Positions 24,808-34,269 of a stretch of 58,610 nucleotides of DNA are shown in pieces (position 1 is the stretch's first letter; each line of letters starts with the position of its first letter). Made by a program: the position numbers and the translations under genes. The notes under the pieces were generated by a model, which saw only the letters and a list, made by a program, of their open reading frames with translations, was not told the DNA's origin and did no database searches. The stretch is from NCBI GenBank assembly GCA_021732605.1, contig JAKFUS010000037.1, forward strand, positions 1 through 58,610, read 5' to 3'. This DNA comes from Betaproteobacteria bacterium (GTDB taxonomy: Bacteria > Pseudomonadota > Gammaproteobacteria > Burkholderiales > SG8-41).

Positions 24808-25728
24808 TCAGCGGCGCGCCGCGCGCACCGCGTCGAGATGCGCACACACCATGCGCGCGCCTTCCAGCAAGCGGGGCGTCGGACGCTGAATCAGATCCGG
24901 CGCGATATGGCGCACGGGAATCATGCCCAGCGGCGGCGGTAGTCCCGCCCAGCGCGCAGCAAACCCGGCAGCCAACTCCGCCGAACTGCCGCCCAGCGCG
25001 ATTTCGGGTCGTGCCGCCAGCAGGGCCTCGCGCGACACTTCCGGCGTCAACGGCCGCAAACCCCCGAAAATATTCTTCCCACCACACAGCGCAACCACGT
25101 CACTGATGATGTGCGTATCGTTGACGGTCATCAGCGGTTGCGGCCAGATCTCGTAGAACACGCGCACCGGTGCGCCGCTGTAACGGCGGGCGCGCAAGTC
25201 GCTCAGCCCGGCGTTATAGGCGTCGCGGGCGCGGGCGGCCGCCGGCAAGGTGCCGGCCAGTGTCGCGATGGCCTCAATGCCGCCAGCGATATCCTCCAGC
25301 CGGGAAAATTCCGCCACAAACACCGGCAAGCCGACGCTTTCCAGTCGCGCCACGACGGTGGCAGGCGTGCCGTTTTTCCAGGCCAGCACCAGGTCGGGCT
25401 TCAATGCCAGCAACAGTTCGGTGTCGAATTGTCCGGCGTCGCTGACCACCGGCAAGCGGCGGGCCGCCTCGGGATAATTGCTGAACCGCGCCACACCGGC
25501 GAGATGCGCGCCGGCACCGGCGGCAAAACTGAGTTCGGTGAGATGCGGCGCCAGCGTGATGATGCGTCGGGCAGGCTGCGTCAGCCTGATGGTCGCGCCG
25601 CGGCCGTCAATCACCTGCACCGTCTGCCCAGCTGCAAAACCGGCATTGAGCGCAAGCAGGAGGCCAAGGCTGAAGGCACAGCCGAATGCGGGGCCGGTGT
25701 TTTGCAATAACTTCAAAAGGAAAATCAT
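24808..25728 (-). CDS. BtuF-like periplasmic cobalamin-binding protein
   Basis: A 306-residue ABC-type substrate-binding protein with a hydrophobic signal (ends near GFAAGQ). Family signature: ARRIITLAPHLTELSFAAGAG, then KPDLVLAWKNGTP, and VNDTHIISDVVALCGGKNIFG in the second lobe, typical of BtuF/iron-B12 binding proteins. No BtuC or BtuD gene is adjacent. It sits tail to tail with the adenosyltransferase gene. The ATG at 25728 is chosen, and a GTG at 25746 is the alternative. Confidence 0.87.
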   Translation of the reverse strand: MIFLLKLLQNTGPAFGCAFSLGLLLALNAGFAAGQTVQVIDGRGATIRLTQPARRIITLAPHLTELSFAAGAGAHLAGVARFSNYPEAARRLPVVSDAGQFDTELLLALKPDLVLAWKNGTPATVVARLESVGLPVFVAEFSRLEDIAGGIEAIATLAGTLPAAARARDAYNAGLSDLRARRYSGAPVRVFYEIWPQPLMTVNDTHIISDVVALCGGKNIFGGLRPLTPEVSREALLAARPEIALGGSSAELAAGFAARWAGLPPPLGMIPVRHIAPDLIQRPTPRLLEGARMVCAHLDAVRAARR

Positions 25729-25776
25729 GGGAAGCAGTCGGCGCACGGAATCCGCAGATTCGGCGCGGACAGGAAA

Positions 25777-26319
25777 CTACCGGTTGTCTTCCATCACCCG
25801 CAGCAGGCGTGCGCTGGTCTGGCGCAGACGCAGGGACAGCATGGTGACCATTTTCACCAGAATCTTCGAGCCGAGTCCCTGATGGTCGAGAATGATTTTG
25901 GCCATGTTGTCGCGGGTCAGCACGGCGAAGGTGGTGGATTGTGACGCCATGCAGGTCGCGAATCGCGGCTCACCGTCGATCATCGACATCTCACCGAGTG
26001 TCATGCCGGGGCCAGCACTGGTCATGTGCTGCTGCTCGCCGCGCTGATTTTTTTTCAGGATATCAATTTCACCTTCGACGATCAGCACCATGAAATCGCC
26101 GGCATCGCCTTCGCGGATGATCATCTCTCCGGGCTGCGCGCGATAGACCTCCATGTAACCGGAGAGTATCGAAATATCTTCCTGCGAAAATTCGGTGAAA
26201 AACTGCGATTTACCAACCAGCCCGAAGATTTCCCCGGCAATGGCGATGCCGCCCCCCACGCGCTCGAGCTTGGCGAGGTTGCTCTGGTCGGTTACCGCGC
26301 TGAGGTCGTCTTGGGCCAT
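25777..26319 (-). CDS. Cyclic-nucleotide-binding (CNB) domain protein
   Basis: A 180-residue protein with a single CNB domain at about residues 25-150. It includes EMIIREGDAGDFMVLIVEGE and the phosphate-binding cassette region LGEMSMIDGEPRFATC. There is no DNA-binding domain (the C-terminus is a short helix, LSLRLRQTSARLLRVME), so it is not a CRP-type regulator. It may sense cAMP/cGMP and act through protein contacts. A membrane adenylate cyclase is encoded at 36992-38299. ATG at 26319. A TTG seven codons upstream is possible. Confidence 0.85.
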   Translation of the reverse strand: MAQDDLSAVTDQSNLAKLERVGGGIAIAGEIFGLVGKSQFFTEFSQEDISILSGYMEVYRAQPGEMIIREGDAGDFMVLIVEGEIDILKKNQRGEQQHMTSAGPGMTLGEMSMIDGEPRFATCMASQSTTFAVLTRDNMAKIILDHQGLGSKILVKMVTMLSLRLRQTSARLLRVMEDNR

Positions 26320-26385
26320 TTGTGTTGAGGGAAGATGCAACCGCCAGGCAACTGCATCCCGTATCTCCCCGCTTTTATCTTTCCG

Positions 26386-27456
26386 TTAATTGGCAGCGAC
26401 GGCTCTGAGCCGGCGCTTGCGCACACCGTCCGCCAGCGTCTCGAGCAGCGTCCGGCTTTCATCCCAGCCGATACAACCGTCGGTGATGCTGACGCCATAG
26501 GTCAGCGGCTTGCCCGGCAGCAGATCCTGCCGCCCCGCCTTCAGATGGCTTTCAACCATGACGCCGAAAATGCGATCGTCGCCGCTTGCCACCTGGTGGG
26601 CCACATTCTGGCCGACGTCGACCTGTTTCTCCGGCTTCTTGCTGCTGTTGCTGTGACTGAAATCGATCATGATCCGCGCCGGGATACCGCCGTCGGCGAG
26701 ACCGCGGCCCGCGGCATCAACGCTCGGCGCGTCGTAATTCGGTTCCTTGCCGCCGCGCAGGATCAAATGGCAATCCTCGTTACCGGTGGTCGACACAATG
26801 GCCGAATGACCGGCCTTGGTCACCGACAGGAAATGGTGCGGCGCCTGCGCCGCGCGGATGGCGTCGATGGCAATCTTGATGTTGCCGTCGGTGCCGTTCT
26901 TGAAACCGACGGGGCAGGACAGGCCGGATGCGAGTTCGCGATGGATCTGTGACTCGGTGGTGCGCGCACCGATCGCCCCCCAGGACACCAGGTCGGCGAT
27001 GTACTGCGGCGTGATCATGTCGAGGAATTCGCAGCCAACAGGCATGCCGCTCTCGCTCAGTTCGAGCAGCAGTTCACGGGCAATCTTCAGGCCTTCGTTG
27101 ATACGGAAACTGCCGTCGAGATTAGGATCGTTGATCAGCCCCTTCCAGCCCACGGTGGTGCGCGGCTTCTCGAAATAGACGCGCATCACGATCAGCAGGT
27201 CGGCGGCGAGTTTCTTTTTCGCCTCCAGCAGTTTGCCGGCGTATTCCTTGGCCGCCTTGACGTCATGCACCGAACACGGCCCCATGATCACCAGCAGGCG
27301 GTCATCGGCACCGTGCAGGATGCGATGGATGTCCTGGCGCGCTTCAAACGTCGTGTTGGCGGCTTTTTCGCTGAGTGCGAGTTCGCGCAGCAGATGCTCG
27401 GGAGGCGCCAGTTCCTTGATTTCCTTGATCCGCAGATCGTCAGTACGGTGCAGCAT
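26386..27456 (-). CDS. aroG: 3-deoxy-7-phosphoheptulonate synthase (DAHP synthase, class I)
   Basis: A 356-residue first enzyme of the shikimate pathway, joining phosphoenolpyruvate and erythrose 4-phosphate. Motifs: VIMGPCSVHD (about residues 57-66), RVYFEKPRTTVGWKG, NPNLDGSF-like INDPNLDGSFRIN, GARTTESQIHRELASG, and DFSHSNSSKKPEKQ near the C-terminus. Length matches the AroF/G/H group. Which amino acid inhibits it cannot be told from the sequence alone. Confidence 0.96.
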   Translation of the reverse strand: MLHRTDDLRIKEIKELAPPEHLLRELALSEKAANTTFEARQDIHRILHGADDRLLVIMGPCSVHDVKAAKEYAGKLLEAKKKLAADLLIVMRVYFEKPRTTVGWKGLINDPNLDGSFRINEGLKIARELLLELSESGMPVGCEFLDMITPQYIADLVSWGAIGARTTESQIHRELASGLSCPVGFKNGTDGNIKIAIDAIRAAQAPHHFLSVTKAGHSAIVSTTGNEDCHLILRGGKEPNYDAPSVDAAGRGLADGGIPARIMIDFSHSNSSKKPEKQVDVGQNVAHQVASGDDRIFGVMVESHLKAGRQDLLPGKPLTYGVSITDGCIGWDESRTLLETLADGVRKRRLRAVAAN

Positions 27457-27563
27457 TTTGCGCAGTGCCTTCCTTAACTTTCCATATAATCAATGCATTA
27501 TAAACGATTCTGGACCCGCGATTCCCGTCCCGCCGAATCCTGACCTGCCGGATCGCCCCCTGC

Positions 27564-29006
27564 TTAGACCGTGCCGCCGACGGTCAGCCCGTCGATGCGC
27601 AGGGTCGGCTGGCCGACCCCAACCGGCACGCTCTGGCCTTCCTTGCCGCAGGTGCCGACGCCGGAATCGAGTTTCATGTCATTGCCGATCATCGACACCC
27701 GGGTCAGCGCATCCGGACCGTTGCCGATCAGCGTCGCGCCTTTCACCGGATAGGTCAGTTTGCCGTTCTCGATCATGTACGCCTCGGACGCCGAAAACAC
27801 GAACTTGCCGCTGGTGATGTCGACCTGGCCGCCGCCGAAATTCACCGCATACAAGCCGCGCTCCACCGAGGCGATGATTTCCGCCGGATCGCGGTCACCG
27901 TTCAGCATGTAGGTATTGGTCATGCGCGGCATCGGAACATGCGCGTAGGATTCGCGCCGGCCGTTGCCAGTGGGCGCAACACCCATCAGCCGCGCGTTCA
28001 GCGCGTCCTGCAGATAACCGCGCAGCACGCCATCCTCGATCAGCACATTGCGCTGCGTGGCATTGCCTTCGTCGTCGATATTCAGTGAACCGCGGCGCTG
28101 CGCGATGGTGCCGTCGTCGACCACGGTAACCCCGGGCGCTGCGACGCGTTCGCCAATGCGCCCGCTGAACGCTGAAGTGCCCTTGCGGTTGAAGTCCCCC
28201 TCCAGCCCGTGGCCGATCGCCTCGTGCAGCAATATGCCCGGCCAGCCCGAACCCAGCACCACAGTCATGGTGCCGGCCGGCGCGGGACGGGCATCGAGAT
28301 TGAGCAGCGCCTGCTGCACCGCCTTTTGCGCATAATCGTTCAATACTTCATCGGTGAAATAGCCGTAATCAAAACGCCCACCGCCGCCCGCACCACCCTG
28401 CTCGCGGCGGCCGTCGGCTTCGACAATCACCTGCAGTGACAATCGCACCAGCGGCCGCACATCCGCCGCCTGCACACCATCGCTGCGCGCAACCATGACC
28501 ACTTCGTATTCTCCGGCCAGCGACGCCATCACCTGCGTCACCCGCGGATCAATGCGTCGCGCAATGCCTTCCAGCCGCTCCAGCAGCGCCACCTTCTCCG
28601 GCGCACCGAGGCTGGCCAGCGGATCCTGCGGCGCATATAGCGCGCGCAATTCGCCGCGCCGCGCGATCGCCGTGCTGCCGGCTCCGCCCTGGCGGCCGAT
28701 CGCACGCGTCGCCTGTGCCGCAGCCTGCAAGGCATTAAAGGTGATGTCGTCGGAATAGGCGAAGGCGGTTTTTTCACCACTCACGGCGCGCACGCCAACG
28801 CCCTGGTCAATGTTGAAGCTGCCGGATTTGACGATGCCTTCTTCCAGGCTCCACGACTCGCTGCGCGAATACTGGAAATAGAGATCGGCGTAATCGACGT
28901 GGTGCGCCATGATCTGGCCGAACACCGACTGCAGACGGCCCTCGTCCAGCGCATGCGGGGCCAGCAGCATCGCGCTGGCCGTCTCAAAAATGTTTGCGGC
29001 TTGCAT
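27564..29006 (-). CDS. tldD: TldD metalloprotease
   Basis: A 480-residue zinc protease subunit that with TldE/PmbA degrades or matures peptides such as microcins and unfolded proteins. The zinc motif HEAIGH (about residues 259-264) lies in [16 protein letters not shown]. The C-terminal region has [15 protein letters not shown], the family signature. Length is as expected. It follows the nitrilase gene on the same strand, separated by about 60 bases holding a copy of the AT-rich element. Confidence 0.96.
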   Translation of the reverse strand: MQAANIFETASAMLLAPHALDEGRLQSVFGQIMAHHVDYADLYFQYSRSESWSLEEGIVKSGSFNIDQGVGVRAVSGEKTAFAYSDDITFNALQAAAQATRAIGRQGGAGSTAIARRGELRALYAPQDPLASLGAPEKVALLERLEGIARRIDPRVTQVMASLAGEYEVVMVARSDGVQAADVRPLVRLSLQVIVEADGRREQGGAGGGGRFDYGYFTDEVLNDYAQKAVQQALLNLDARPAPAGTMTVVLGSGWPGILLHEAIGHGLEGDFNRKGTSAFSGRIGERVAAPGVTVVDDGTIAQRRGSLNIDDEGNATQRNVLIEDGVLRGYLQDALNARLMGVAPTGNGRRESYAHVPMPRMTNTYMLNGDRDPAEIIASVERGLYAVNFGGGQVDITSGKFVFSASEAYMIENGKLTYPVKGATLIGNGPDALTRVSMIGNDMKLDSGVGTCGKEGQSVPVGVGQPTLRIDGLTVGGTV

Positions 29007-29020
29007 GTGTTCGATTCACC

Positions 29021-29060
29021 TAAAAAATATTTAATAAAATCAAATACTTATATAAAAACG
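29021..29060 (-). repeat. AT-rich intergenic element, copy 3
   Basis: On the minus strand, reading toward tldD, the sequence contains ATAAGTATTTGATTTTATTA followed by AATATTTTTTAG. It fills the gap between the nitrilase stop and the tldD start. Confidence 0.5.
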
Positions 29061-29067
29061 GGGTGGG

Positions 29068-29934
29068 TTAGCGTCCCAGCGTACGATGCTGCAGCGCCGG
29101 CAAGCTCTGGCGCAGACGTTGTATATGGGTACGGTTCATGCCGGCCACAACCACACCGGAGCCGCGCGGCAGACGGTCAAGAACAACACCCCAGGGATCG
29201 ACGATCATCGAGTCACCGTGAGTCTCGCGGCCGTTGACATGATAACCGCCCTGCGCGGGGGCCAGCACATAAGCGAGGTTTTCAATGGCGCGCGCGCGGA
29301 TCAACGTCTCCCAGTGCGCCTTGCCGGTGGTTTCGGTAAACGCCGACGGCACCAGAATCAGGTCGACCTCACCCATCGCCCGGTAGAGTTCGGGGAAACG
29401 CAGGTCGTAACAGATCGACAGCCCGATGCGACCGAAAGGAGTATCAAAAGCAACAACGTTTTGCCCATGTTCGATGGTGCGTTCTTCCGAATAATGCTCC
29501 TTGCCCATCTCGAACCCGAACAGGTGGATCTTGTCGTAACGCCCAACGCACTTGCCTTTATCGTCGTAGACCAGGCTTGTGTTGAGCACCTTGTCTTTCA
29601 CCGAAGCCACCAGTGGCACCGAGCCACCGACGATCCAGATGCCGTGTTGGCGCGCGGTCGCCGCGAGAAATTCCTGGATCGGGCCGCTGCCGTACTCCTC
29701 GCGCACTGCAACCTTGTCGGTGTCCTTCAGGCCCATGATGCCGAAATACTCCGGCAAACCCACCAGCCGCGCCCCCTGCTCGACGGCCATTTCAATCAGC
29801 CGCGCCGCTTCTTTCAGATTAGCGCCGACATGCGGACCCGATGCCATCTGCACGGCTGCGATGCGCGTGGCGCCGGCATCAGCCTGGTCTGCACCATTTT
29901 TCTGCGCCTGCGTCGATCTCAGTCTGATACTCAT
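29068..29934 (-). CDS. Carbon-nitrogen hydrolase (Nit1/nitrilase superfamily)
   Basis: A 288-residue member of the nitrilase superfamily with the Glu-Lys-Cys triad: Glu in VGLPEYFG (about residue 62), Lys in RYDKIHLFGFEM (about 131) and Cys in GLSICYDLRFPELYR (about 173). Closest in pattern to the Nit/omega-amidase group, where members hydrolyse deaminated glutathione or alpha-ketoglutaramate. It lies between yhdP and tldD in the conserved proteobacterial order. The first about 20 residues are polar and poorly conserved, so an internal start is possible. Confidence 0.92.
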   Translation of the reverse strand: MSIRLRSTQAQKNGADQADAGATRIAAVQMASGPHVGANLKEAARLIEMAVEQGARLVGLPEYFGIMGLKDTDKVAVREEYGSGPIQEFLAATARQHGIWIVGGSVPLVASVKDKVLNTSLVYDDKGKCVGRYDKIHLFGFEMGKEHYSEERTIEHGQNVVAFDTPFGRIGLSICYDLRFPELYRAMGEVDLILVPSAFTETTGKAHWETLIRARAIENLAYVLAPAQGGYHVNGRETHGDSMIVDPWGVVLDRLPRGSGVVVAGMNRTHIQRLRQSLPALQHRTLGR

Positions 29935-29972
29935 ACATTCACACCCCTGGATTGACCATCACACATGGCCGA

Positions 29973-30287
29973 TTATTCTGTGACTTCCAGTCGCAACGCC
30001 GTCGCCAGCGGATCGGCGCGAATCTGCAGACGCGCGCTGTCCAGCGCCAGCGCTACCAGCCATGCGCGCAATTCTTCGGCCTGCAGTTGCGATTCCTGCC
30101 GCGGGCCGTGAATGATCACGATGCGTGCAGCGCTGCTGGCCTGGTAGGTCGCAACCGCGCGCTGCACGGCAACCTGCCCCATCACCGCCTGCGCCGAGCG
30201 CGGACGATCCCATAATTCCGGCGCCAGATCGGCGGCCTGCACGGGCAGCACCAGCCATGACAGCCACAGTAACCGACGAATACTCAC
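29973..30287 (-). CDS. Small exported protein of unknown function
   Basis: A 104-residue protein with a short signal peptide (MSIRRLLWLSWLVLPVQA). The rest contains WDRPRSAQAVMGQ and RIVIIHGPRQESQLQAEELRAWLVALALDS. Small OmpA-unrelated periplasmic proteins with this WDRPRS segment accompany yhdP in some betaproteobacteria, but I know no function. The start overlaps the yhdP stop by four bases (ATGA), so it is co-translated with it. Confidence 0.7.
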   Translation of the reverse strand: MSIRRLLWLSWLVLPVQAADLAPELWDRPRSAQAVMGQVAVQRAVATYQASSAARIVIIHGPRQESQLQAEELRAWLVALALDSARLQIRADPLATALRLEVTE

Positions 30288-33200
30288 TGCGGCGTCTCCG
30301 CGTTCGGCTCCAGGCGCGCCACCCTGTTCACCAGCGGTTCGGCCCAGGTGCCGGTGATATCGTACTCATACGAAGTAATTTCGCCCAGCGGATCTCTCAG
30401 CAGTTTCTGCGCAAGGAATGCCGCAACACCCGCCACCGGGCCGCCAATCAGCGCCCCGGCCACGGAAAAGGTATCGGATATCTGCGGGTTTATTTTGACC
30501 CGCAGTTTTTGCGTTTCGCGGGGCAGATCAACCTGGCCGCTCATGTTGATCCGTGCCGCCGGGCCGGAAATGCGCAGGTTGTCTGTGCTGGCCACGCCCT
30601 GAACCACCTTGATGGCGCCGACGATTTCATCAAACGCCAGGCCGTCGCTGAAAATGTCGCGGAAGTCGAGCGTGATCCGCCGCGGCAGGGACTGCAGGCT
30701 GAGGATGCCAAGCAGTTTGCCGATGCCCGGTTCCAGTTTCAGAAACTGCCCCTTCGCCGCATCCAGCACAAAATTGCCGGACAGCGTCGGGTAATCCAGA
30801 CGTTGCGGACTGCCTGACCAGGCCAGCGAACCTTCGACCTTCGCCGTGCCGCGCCGCACGCCCTCGGCATAACCCAGCCGCGTCAGCAGTCGGCCGACAT
30901 CATTGACCAACAGTTGCACACTGACCTGGACCCGCGGCTGCGCCAGCCAGTTCTGCCAGACGCCGTCCACACTGAGCTTGCTCTCCGGCGTAACGAGCTG
31001 CAGGCGTTCAATGCGCCAGTCTCGCTGCTGCGGCGTCGCCTGCAACTCAAGGCGTCCCAAGGCATTACCGGCGAGTTGGAGTTCATCCACGATGACATCC
31101 AGTGCCGGCAGTTCCGGTGCCCGTGCCTCCGCAATTTGCGTCAGCGGCACAGCTGGAACGGTTGATGGCTCTGCCGCCGGCAGATTCAAGCGGCGCAGCC
31201 GCGCCGTCAGCCGTCCCTTGCCCTGAGCCCGCCAACCCAGCGTGCCCTCAATATCCCGGCCGCGGACGGTGGCCTGCAAAATCCCTTCCGGCGAAGTTGC
31301 CCTGATCGCAAGATCGCCAAAGCGTCGCTCAAACACCCGCATCTCGGCAATGCGTAAATCGACCGCCGCCAGATTAACCCCGCCACTACCTCCAGACTCT
31401 CCGCTCAGTGCCAGCCATTCATTGAAGTCGAGATCCTTGATGACACCCGAAACCGTGAAGCCCGGGCGATCAGGTTCCGCCGCGGCTCCCTCACCGAAGC
31501 GCACGGTGCCGCGCTCGACTTCCTGCTGTTCACCACGCCGCAGCAGCACGGCGCTGACGAGTCCCTCGGCATTGATGGCGATGCGGTCCTGCTGCGGTCC
31601 GGTGAAACGCCGCTCCACCCGCAACGGCAGCGACTCCGCTGCAGTCTTGGTAAACGGCGCTGGAAGATTGACGGCGAGACCCTGCAGCGTGGAATCCACG
31701 ACCAGATCAACGCGCTTGTTGCGCAGGGTCAGCGAACCGCGCCAGTCGGTCGATCCGCGCACGTAGCGCAGCCACTCAACGCCGCCGGCGCGTCGCGCGG
31801 CGTCAGCGTTGACCCGTCCACGGAACTGGATGCTTATCGCTGCATCGCGCTGGCTGCCGGCACTGACATTCAGTGGTCCACCAAGGAAAGTCGCCGTAGC
31901 ACCGGGCACACGCACTCCCGATTCTGTGAACTCCAGCCGGCCGTTGACCTGTTCCAGCGGTGGCATCCCCGGCACCGGCACCAGCTGGTTGTTGACGAAT
32001 TGGTAGGTACCGGCCACTTTGCTTTTATCCATGGCCTGCAACGGCAAGGTCAGCTTCAGCGCCAGTCGCCCCTGTCCCTGCGCACGCATGCCGTCGGTAA
32101 ACCCGTTGATCATCCCGTTCACCGGACTGCGCGCGATGAATTCGAGAAAATCCAGGGTCGCGCCCTCAGCCTCGCCATTGATCTGCAGTATTTCATCGGA
32201 ATGCACCAGATCCGGAATCTGCGCCTGCACTTTGCCCAGCCGCACATTGCCGATCGCAGCCTGACGGGCATTCATTTCCAGGCGTTTGCCACGAAAGCTG
32301 AAATCGCCCTCGATGCCGTTGATCTGCGGCCAGCTATCGCCGTAATGCAGCGTGCCACCGTTGATTTTGGCCACCACTTCGAAAATTCCGCCGCGATCGT
32401 CGGCAAACGGAAACTCACGCAAATCACCCCTGAGGCGGAACCGTACATCGTTCGAACTGCCGGCGAGAAATGCCCGGTCCAGCCAGCCCCGAGAACTTTT
32501 CGCCACCGTCAGCGGCAGATAGGCCGTCACCCGGGATGCCAGCCCTCGACTCAGGTGACCGGTGATATCGGCAACACCCGGGCCATCGCTTGCCGTCCGG
32601 TAAGTACCGAACAACGTGCCCGCCAGATCGGCATTGGCGTAGGCGAAATTGCTGAAGCGCAATTCGGTGCCGCCGGCTGCCCGCGACCAGCCGAGCTGGC
32701 CGGTCAGCGTGTCAAACCGCAGACGCTCACGGAACAGGCTCGGCAGATCCAGCGCCGCCTTTTGTGTTGCGACATGCAATGTGCCGCCTTTTTCCGTGCC
32801 GTCAATATTGCCGCTGAATCCCGTGAATCCGGGCACTGCACCGTGCTGCTGCAGCGACAACTCATGAAAACGGCCACGCGCTGAATACGTTGCCAGCTGC
32901 GGCCAGGTGCCGCTCCAACCGAGGGTCAGGTCATAGACGCCGCCAGTTGGTGCGAACGACATCAGCGATTTGCGCAACGCGGCAGCCAGCGGCAGGCGGT
33001 CGGCGAGCTGTACCAGGGGCGCCAGCTCCAGTGCATTGGCCTGGAATTCCCCGCGGGTATAACCAGCGGCGCCCGCCCCGCTCAGCCGCAACTGCAGATC
33101 AACCGGGGGCAGCGTCAACTGGTCACCGGTAGTGAACGTCAGTTTGCTGGTTGCCACCTCAAAACCGCCTGCCAGCTGTTTCCATGAAAAACGTCCGCCT

Positions 33201-34123
33201 AGTTCGCGCATGTCCAGTTCCGGCAGGCTGGCACCCAGCTGCGCCTTGACATTGTGCAACTGGGTATCGGCGATGACGCCGGTCAGCTCATTGCGACTGA
33301 ACGTGAGCCAGGCGCGCAACGCGCCGGTGCCGCGAGGGAAATGCACCGGGAAATCGATCCACTGCCGCCACGCTGCGATATCGACATGGTCGAGCTGTAC
33401 AAATAACCGCCCGGTCAGCGCCTCCGACAAGGACTGGAAATCCTCACCGGTCAGATCACCGCGCACGTCAAGCGGTGACGCCAGCGCGGCGGGTGGCACC
33501 GCACGCAGTCCGACGCGGTGACGATCACCGTTGTTGATAATGCGCAAATGCAGTTTGTCGAGTTCGAGCGCCGGTGCGGCTCGCAACTCGTCGTTCCACA
33601 CCAGCCGCGCTTCATGAATTTCGATATCGCGCTGACTGAGCAACCAGCTTGAAAAACCACCCTTACCCTGCTGATCAAGGTTCAGTGCGATGCCGGCCAC
33701 GGTGATGCCGCCGCGCGTATCGCGGCGCACCGTCAATACCGGGCGGTAAATGTCGAGCGCGTGAAAATCGACCTGCAGCCGCGCCGCCGAACGCCATGAC
33801 AGCGTGGCATCGACGCGCGGCAATTCCAGCGCGGGCCGCCCCTCGGCATCGTGCACAACAACCTGCGACAAGGCGAGCTGCGGACGCAAGCCGTCCCAGT
33901 TTGCACTGATGCCGCCAATGCTGACGCGCTGCTGAACCGCCCGGCTCAGGGTCCGGGCGATATCATCACGATAAGTCGCGATATCCGGCAGTATCCAGTA
34001 ACGCAGCGCCAGTATCGTTGCGGCAAACAGCAAACCGCAGATCAGGACACCCCAGATCAGCACGCGATAGCCCCACAACGAACAGCTCTGGAACCAGTTA
34101 CGCGTTGTGGCTGAGGGCATCAT
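30284..34123 (-). CDS. yhdP: YhdP-family AsmA-like envelope protein
   Basis: A 1279-residue inner-membrane-anchored protein with one N-terminal membrane helix (about residues 20-45) and a long, beta-rich periplasmic body that ends in an AsmA-like C-terminal region (MSGQVDLPRETQKLRVKINP, then GPVAGVAAFLAQKLL). YhdP, TamB and YdbH are bridge-like proteins carrying phospholipids to the outer membrane. Length fits the family. First gene of the run yhdP, small exported protein, nitrilase, tldD. Divergent from glnE. Confidence 0.94.
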   Translation of the reverse strand: MMPSATTRNWFQSCSLWGYRVLIWGVLICGLLFAATILALRYWILPDIATYRDDIARTLSRAVQQRVSIGGISANWDGLRPQLALSQVVVHDAEGRPALELPRVDATLSWRSAARLQVDFHALDIYRPVLTVRRDTRGGITVAGIALNLDQQGKGGFSSWLLSQRDIEIHEARLVWNDELRAAPALELDKLHLRIINNGDRHRVGLRAVPPAALASPLDVRGDLTGEDFQSLSEALTGRLFVQLDHVDIAAWRQWIDFPVHFPRGTGALRAWLTFSRNELTGVIADTQLHNVKAQLGASLPELDMRELGGRFSWKQLAGGFEVATSKLTFTTGDQLTLPPVDLQLRLSGAGAAGYTRGEFQANALELAPLVQLADRLPLAAALRKSLMSFAPTGGVYDLTLGWSGTWPQLATYSARGRFHELSLQQHGAVPGFTGFSGNIDGTEKGGTLHVATQKAALDLPSLFRERLRFDTLTGQLGWSRAAGGTELRFSNFAYANADLAGTLFGTYRTASDGPGVADITGHLSRGLASRVTAYLPLTVAKSSRGWLDRAFLAGSSNDVRFRLRGDLREFPFADDRGGIFEVVAKINGGTLHYGDSWPQINGIEGDFSFRGKRLEMNARQAAIGNVRLGKVQAQIPDLVHSDEILQINGEAEGATLDFLEFIARSPVNGMINGFTDGMRAQGQGRLALKLTLPLQAMDKSKVAGTYQFVNNQLVPVPGMPPLEQVNGRLEFTESGVRVPGATATFLGGPLNVSAGSQRDAAISIQFRGRVNADAARRAGGVEWLRYVRGSTDWRGSLTLRNKRVDLVVDSTLQGLAVNLPAPFTKTAAESLPLRVERRFTGPQQDRIAINAEGLVSAVLLRRGEQQEVERGTVRFGEGAAAEPDRPGFTVSGVIKDLDFNEWLALSGESGGSGGVNLAAVDLRIAEMRVFERRFGDLAIRATSPEGILQATVRGRDIEGTLGWRAQGKGRLTARLRRLNLPAAEPSTVPAVPLTQIAEARAPELPALDVIVDELQLAGNALGRLELQATPQQRDWRIERLQLVTPESKLSVDGVWQNWLAQPRVQVSVQLLVNDVGRLLTRLGYAEGVRRGTAKVEGSLAWSGSPQRLDYPTLSGNFVLDAAKGQFLKLEPGIGKLLGILSLQSLPRRITLDFRDIFSDGLAFDEIVGAIKVVQGVASTDNLRISGPAARINMSGQVDLPRETQKLRVKINPQISDTFSVAGALIGGPVAGVAAFLAQKLLRDPLGEITSYEYDITGTWAEPLVNRVARLEPNAETPQ

Positions 34124-34220
34124 TTGCCTGAAGAATGTAAAATAGAAAATGTAAAATGCAGAAATGAAACAAAGGCTTAGCTATTCTAACGCGCCTGACG
34201 CGAACCGGCCATGCCATCTG

Positions 34221-34256
34221 CCACTCGTCTACCCACTCGTTTACCCACTCGATTAA
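34221..34256 (+). repeat. Three 12-base tandem repeats upstream of glnE
   Basis: CCACTCGTCTAC, CCACTCGTTTAC and CCACTCGATTAA follow each other without gap, 14 bases before the glnE start. Further upstream, AATGTAAAAT occurs twice within about 20 bases (34136-34158). These may be regulatory or simple slippage repeats in the yhdP-glnE divergent region. Confidence 0.6.
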
Positions 34257-34269
34257 CTCTAACGCAGCA

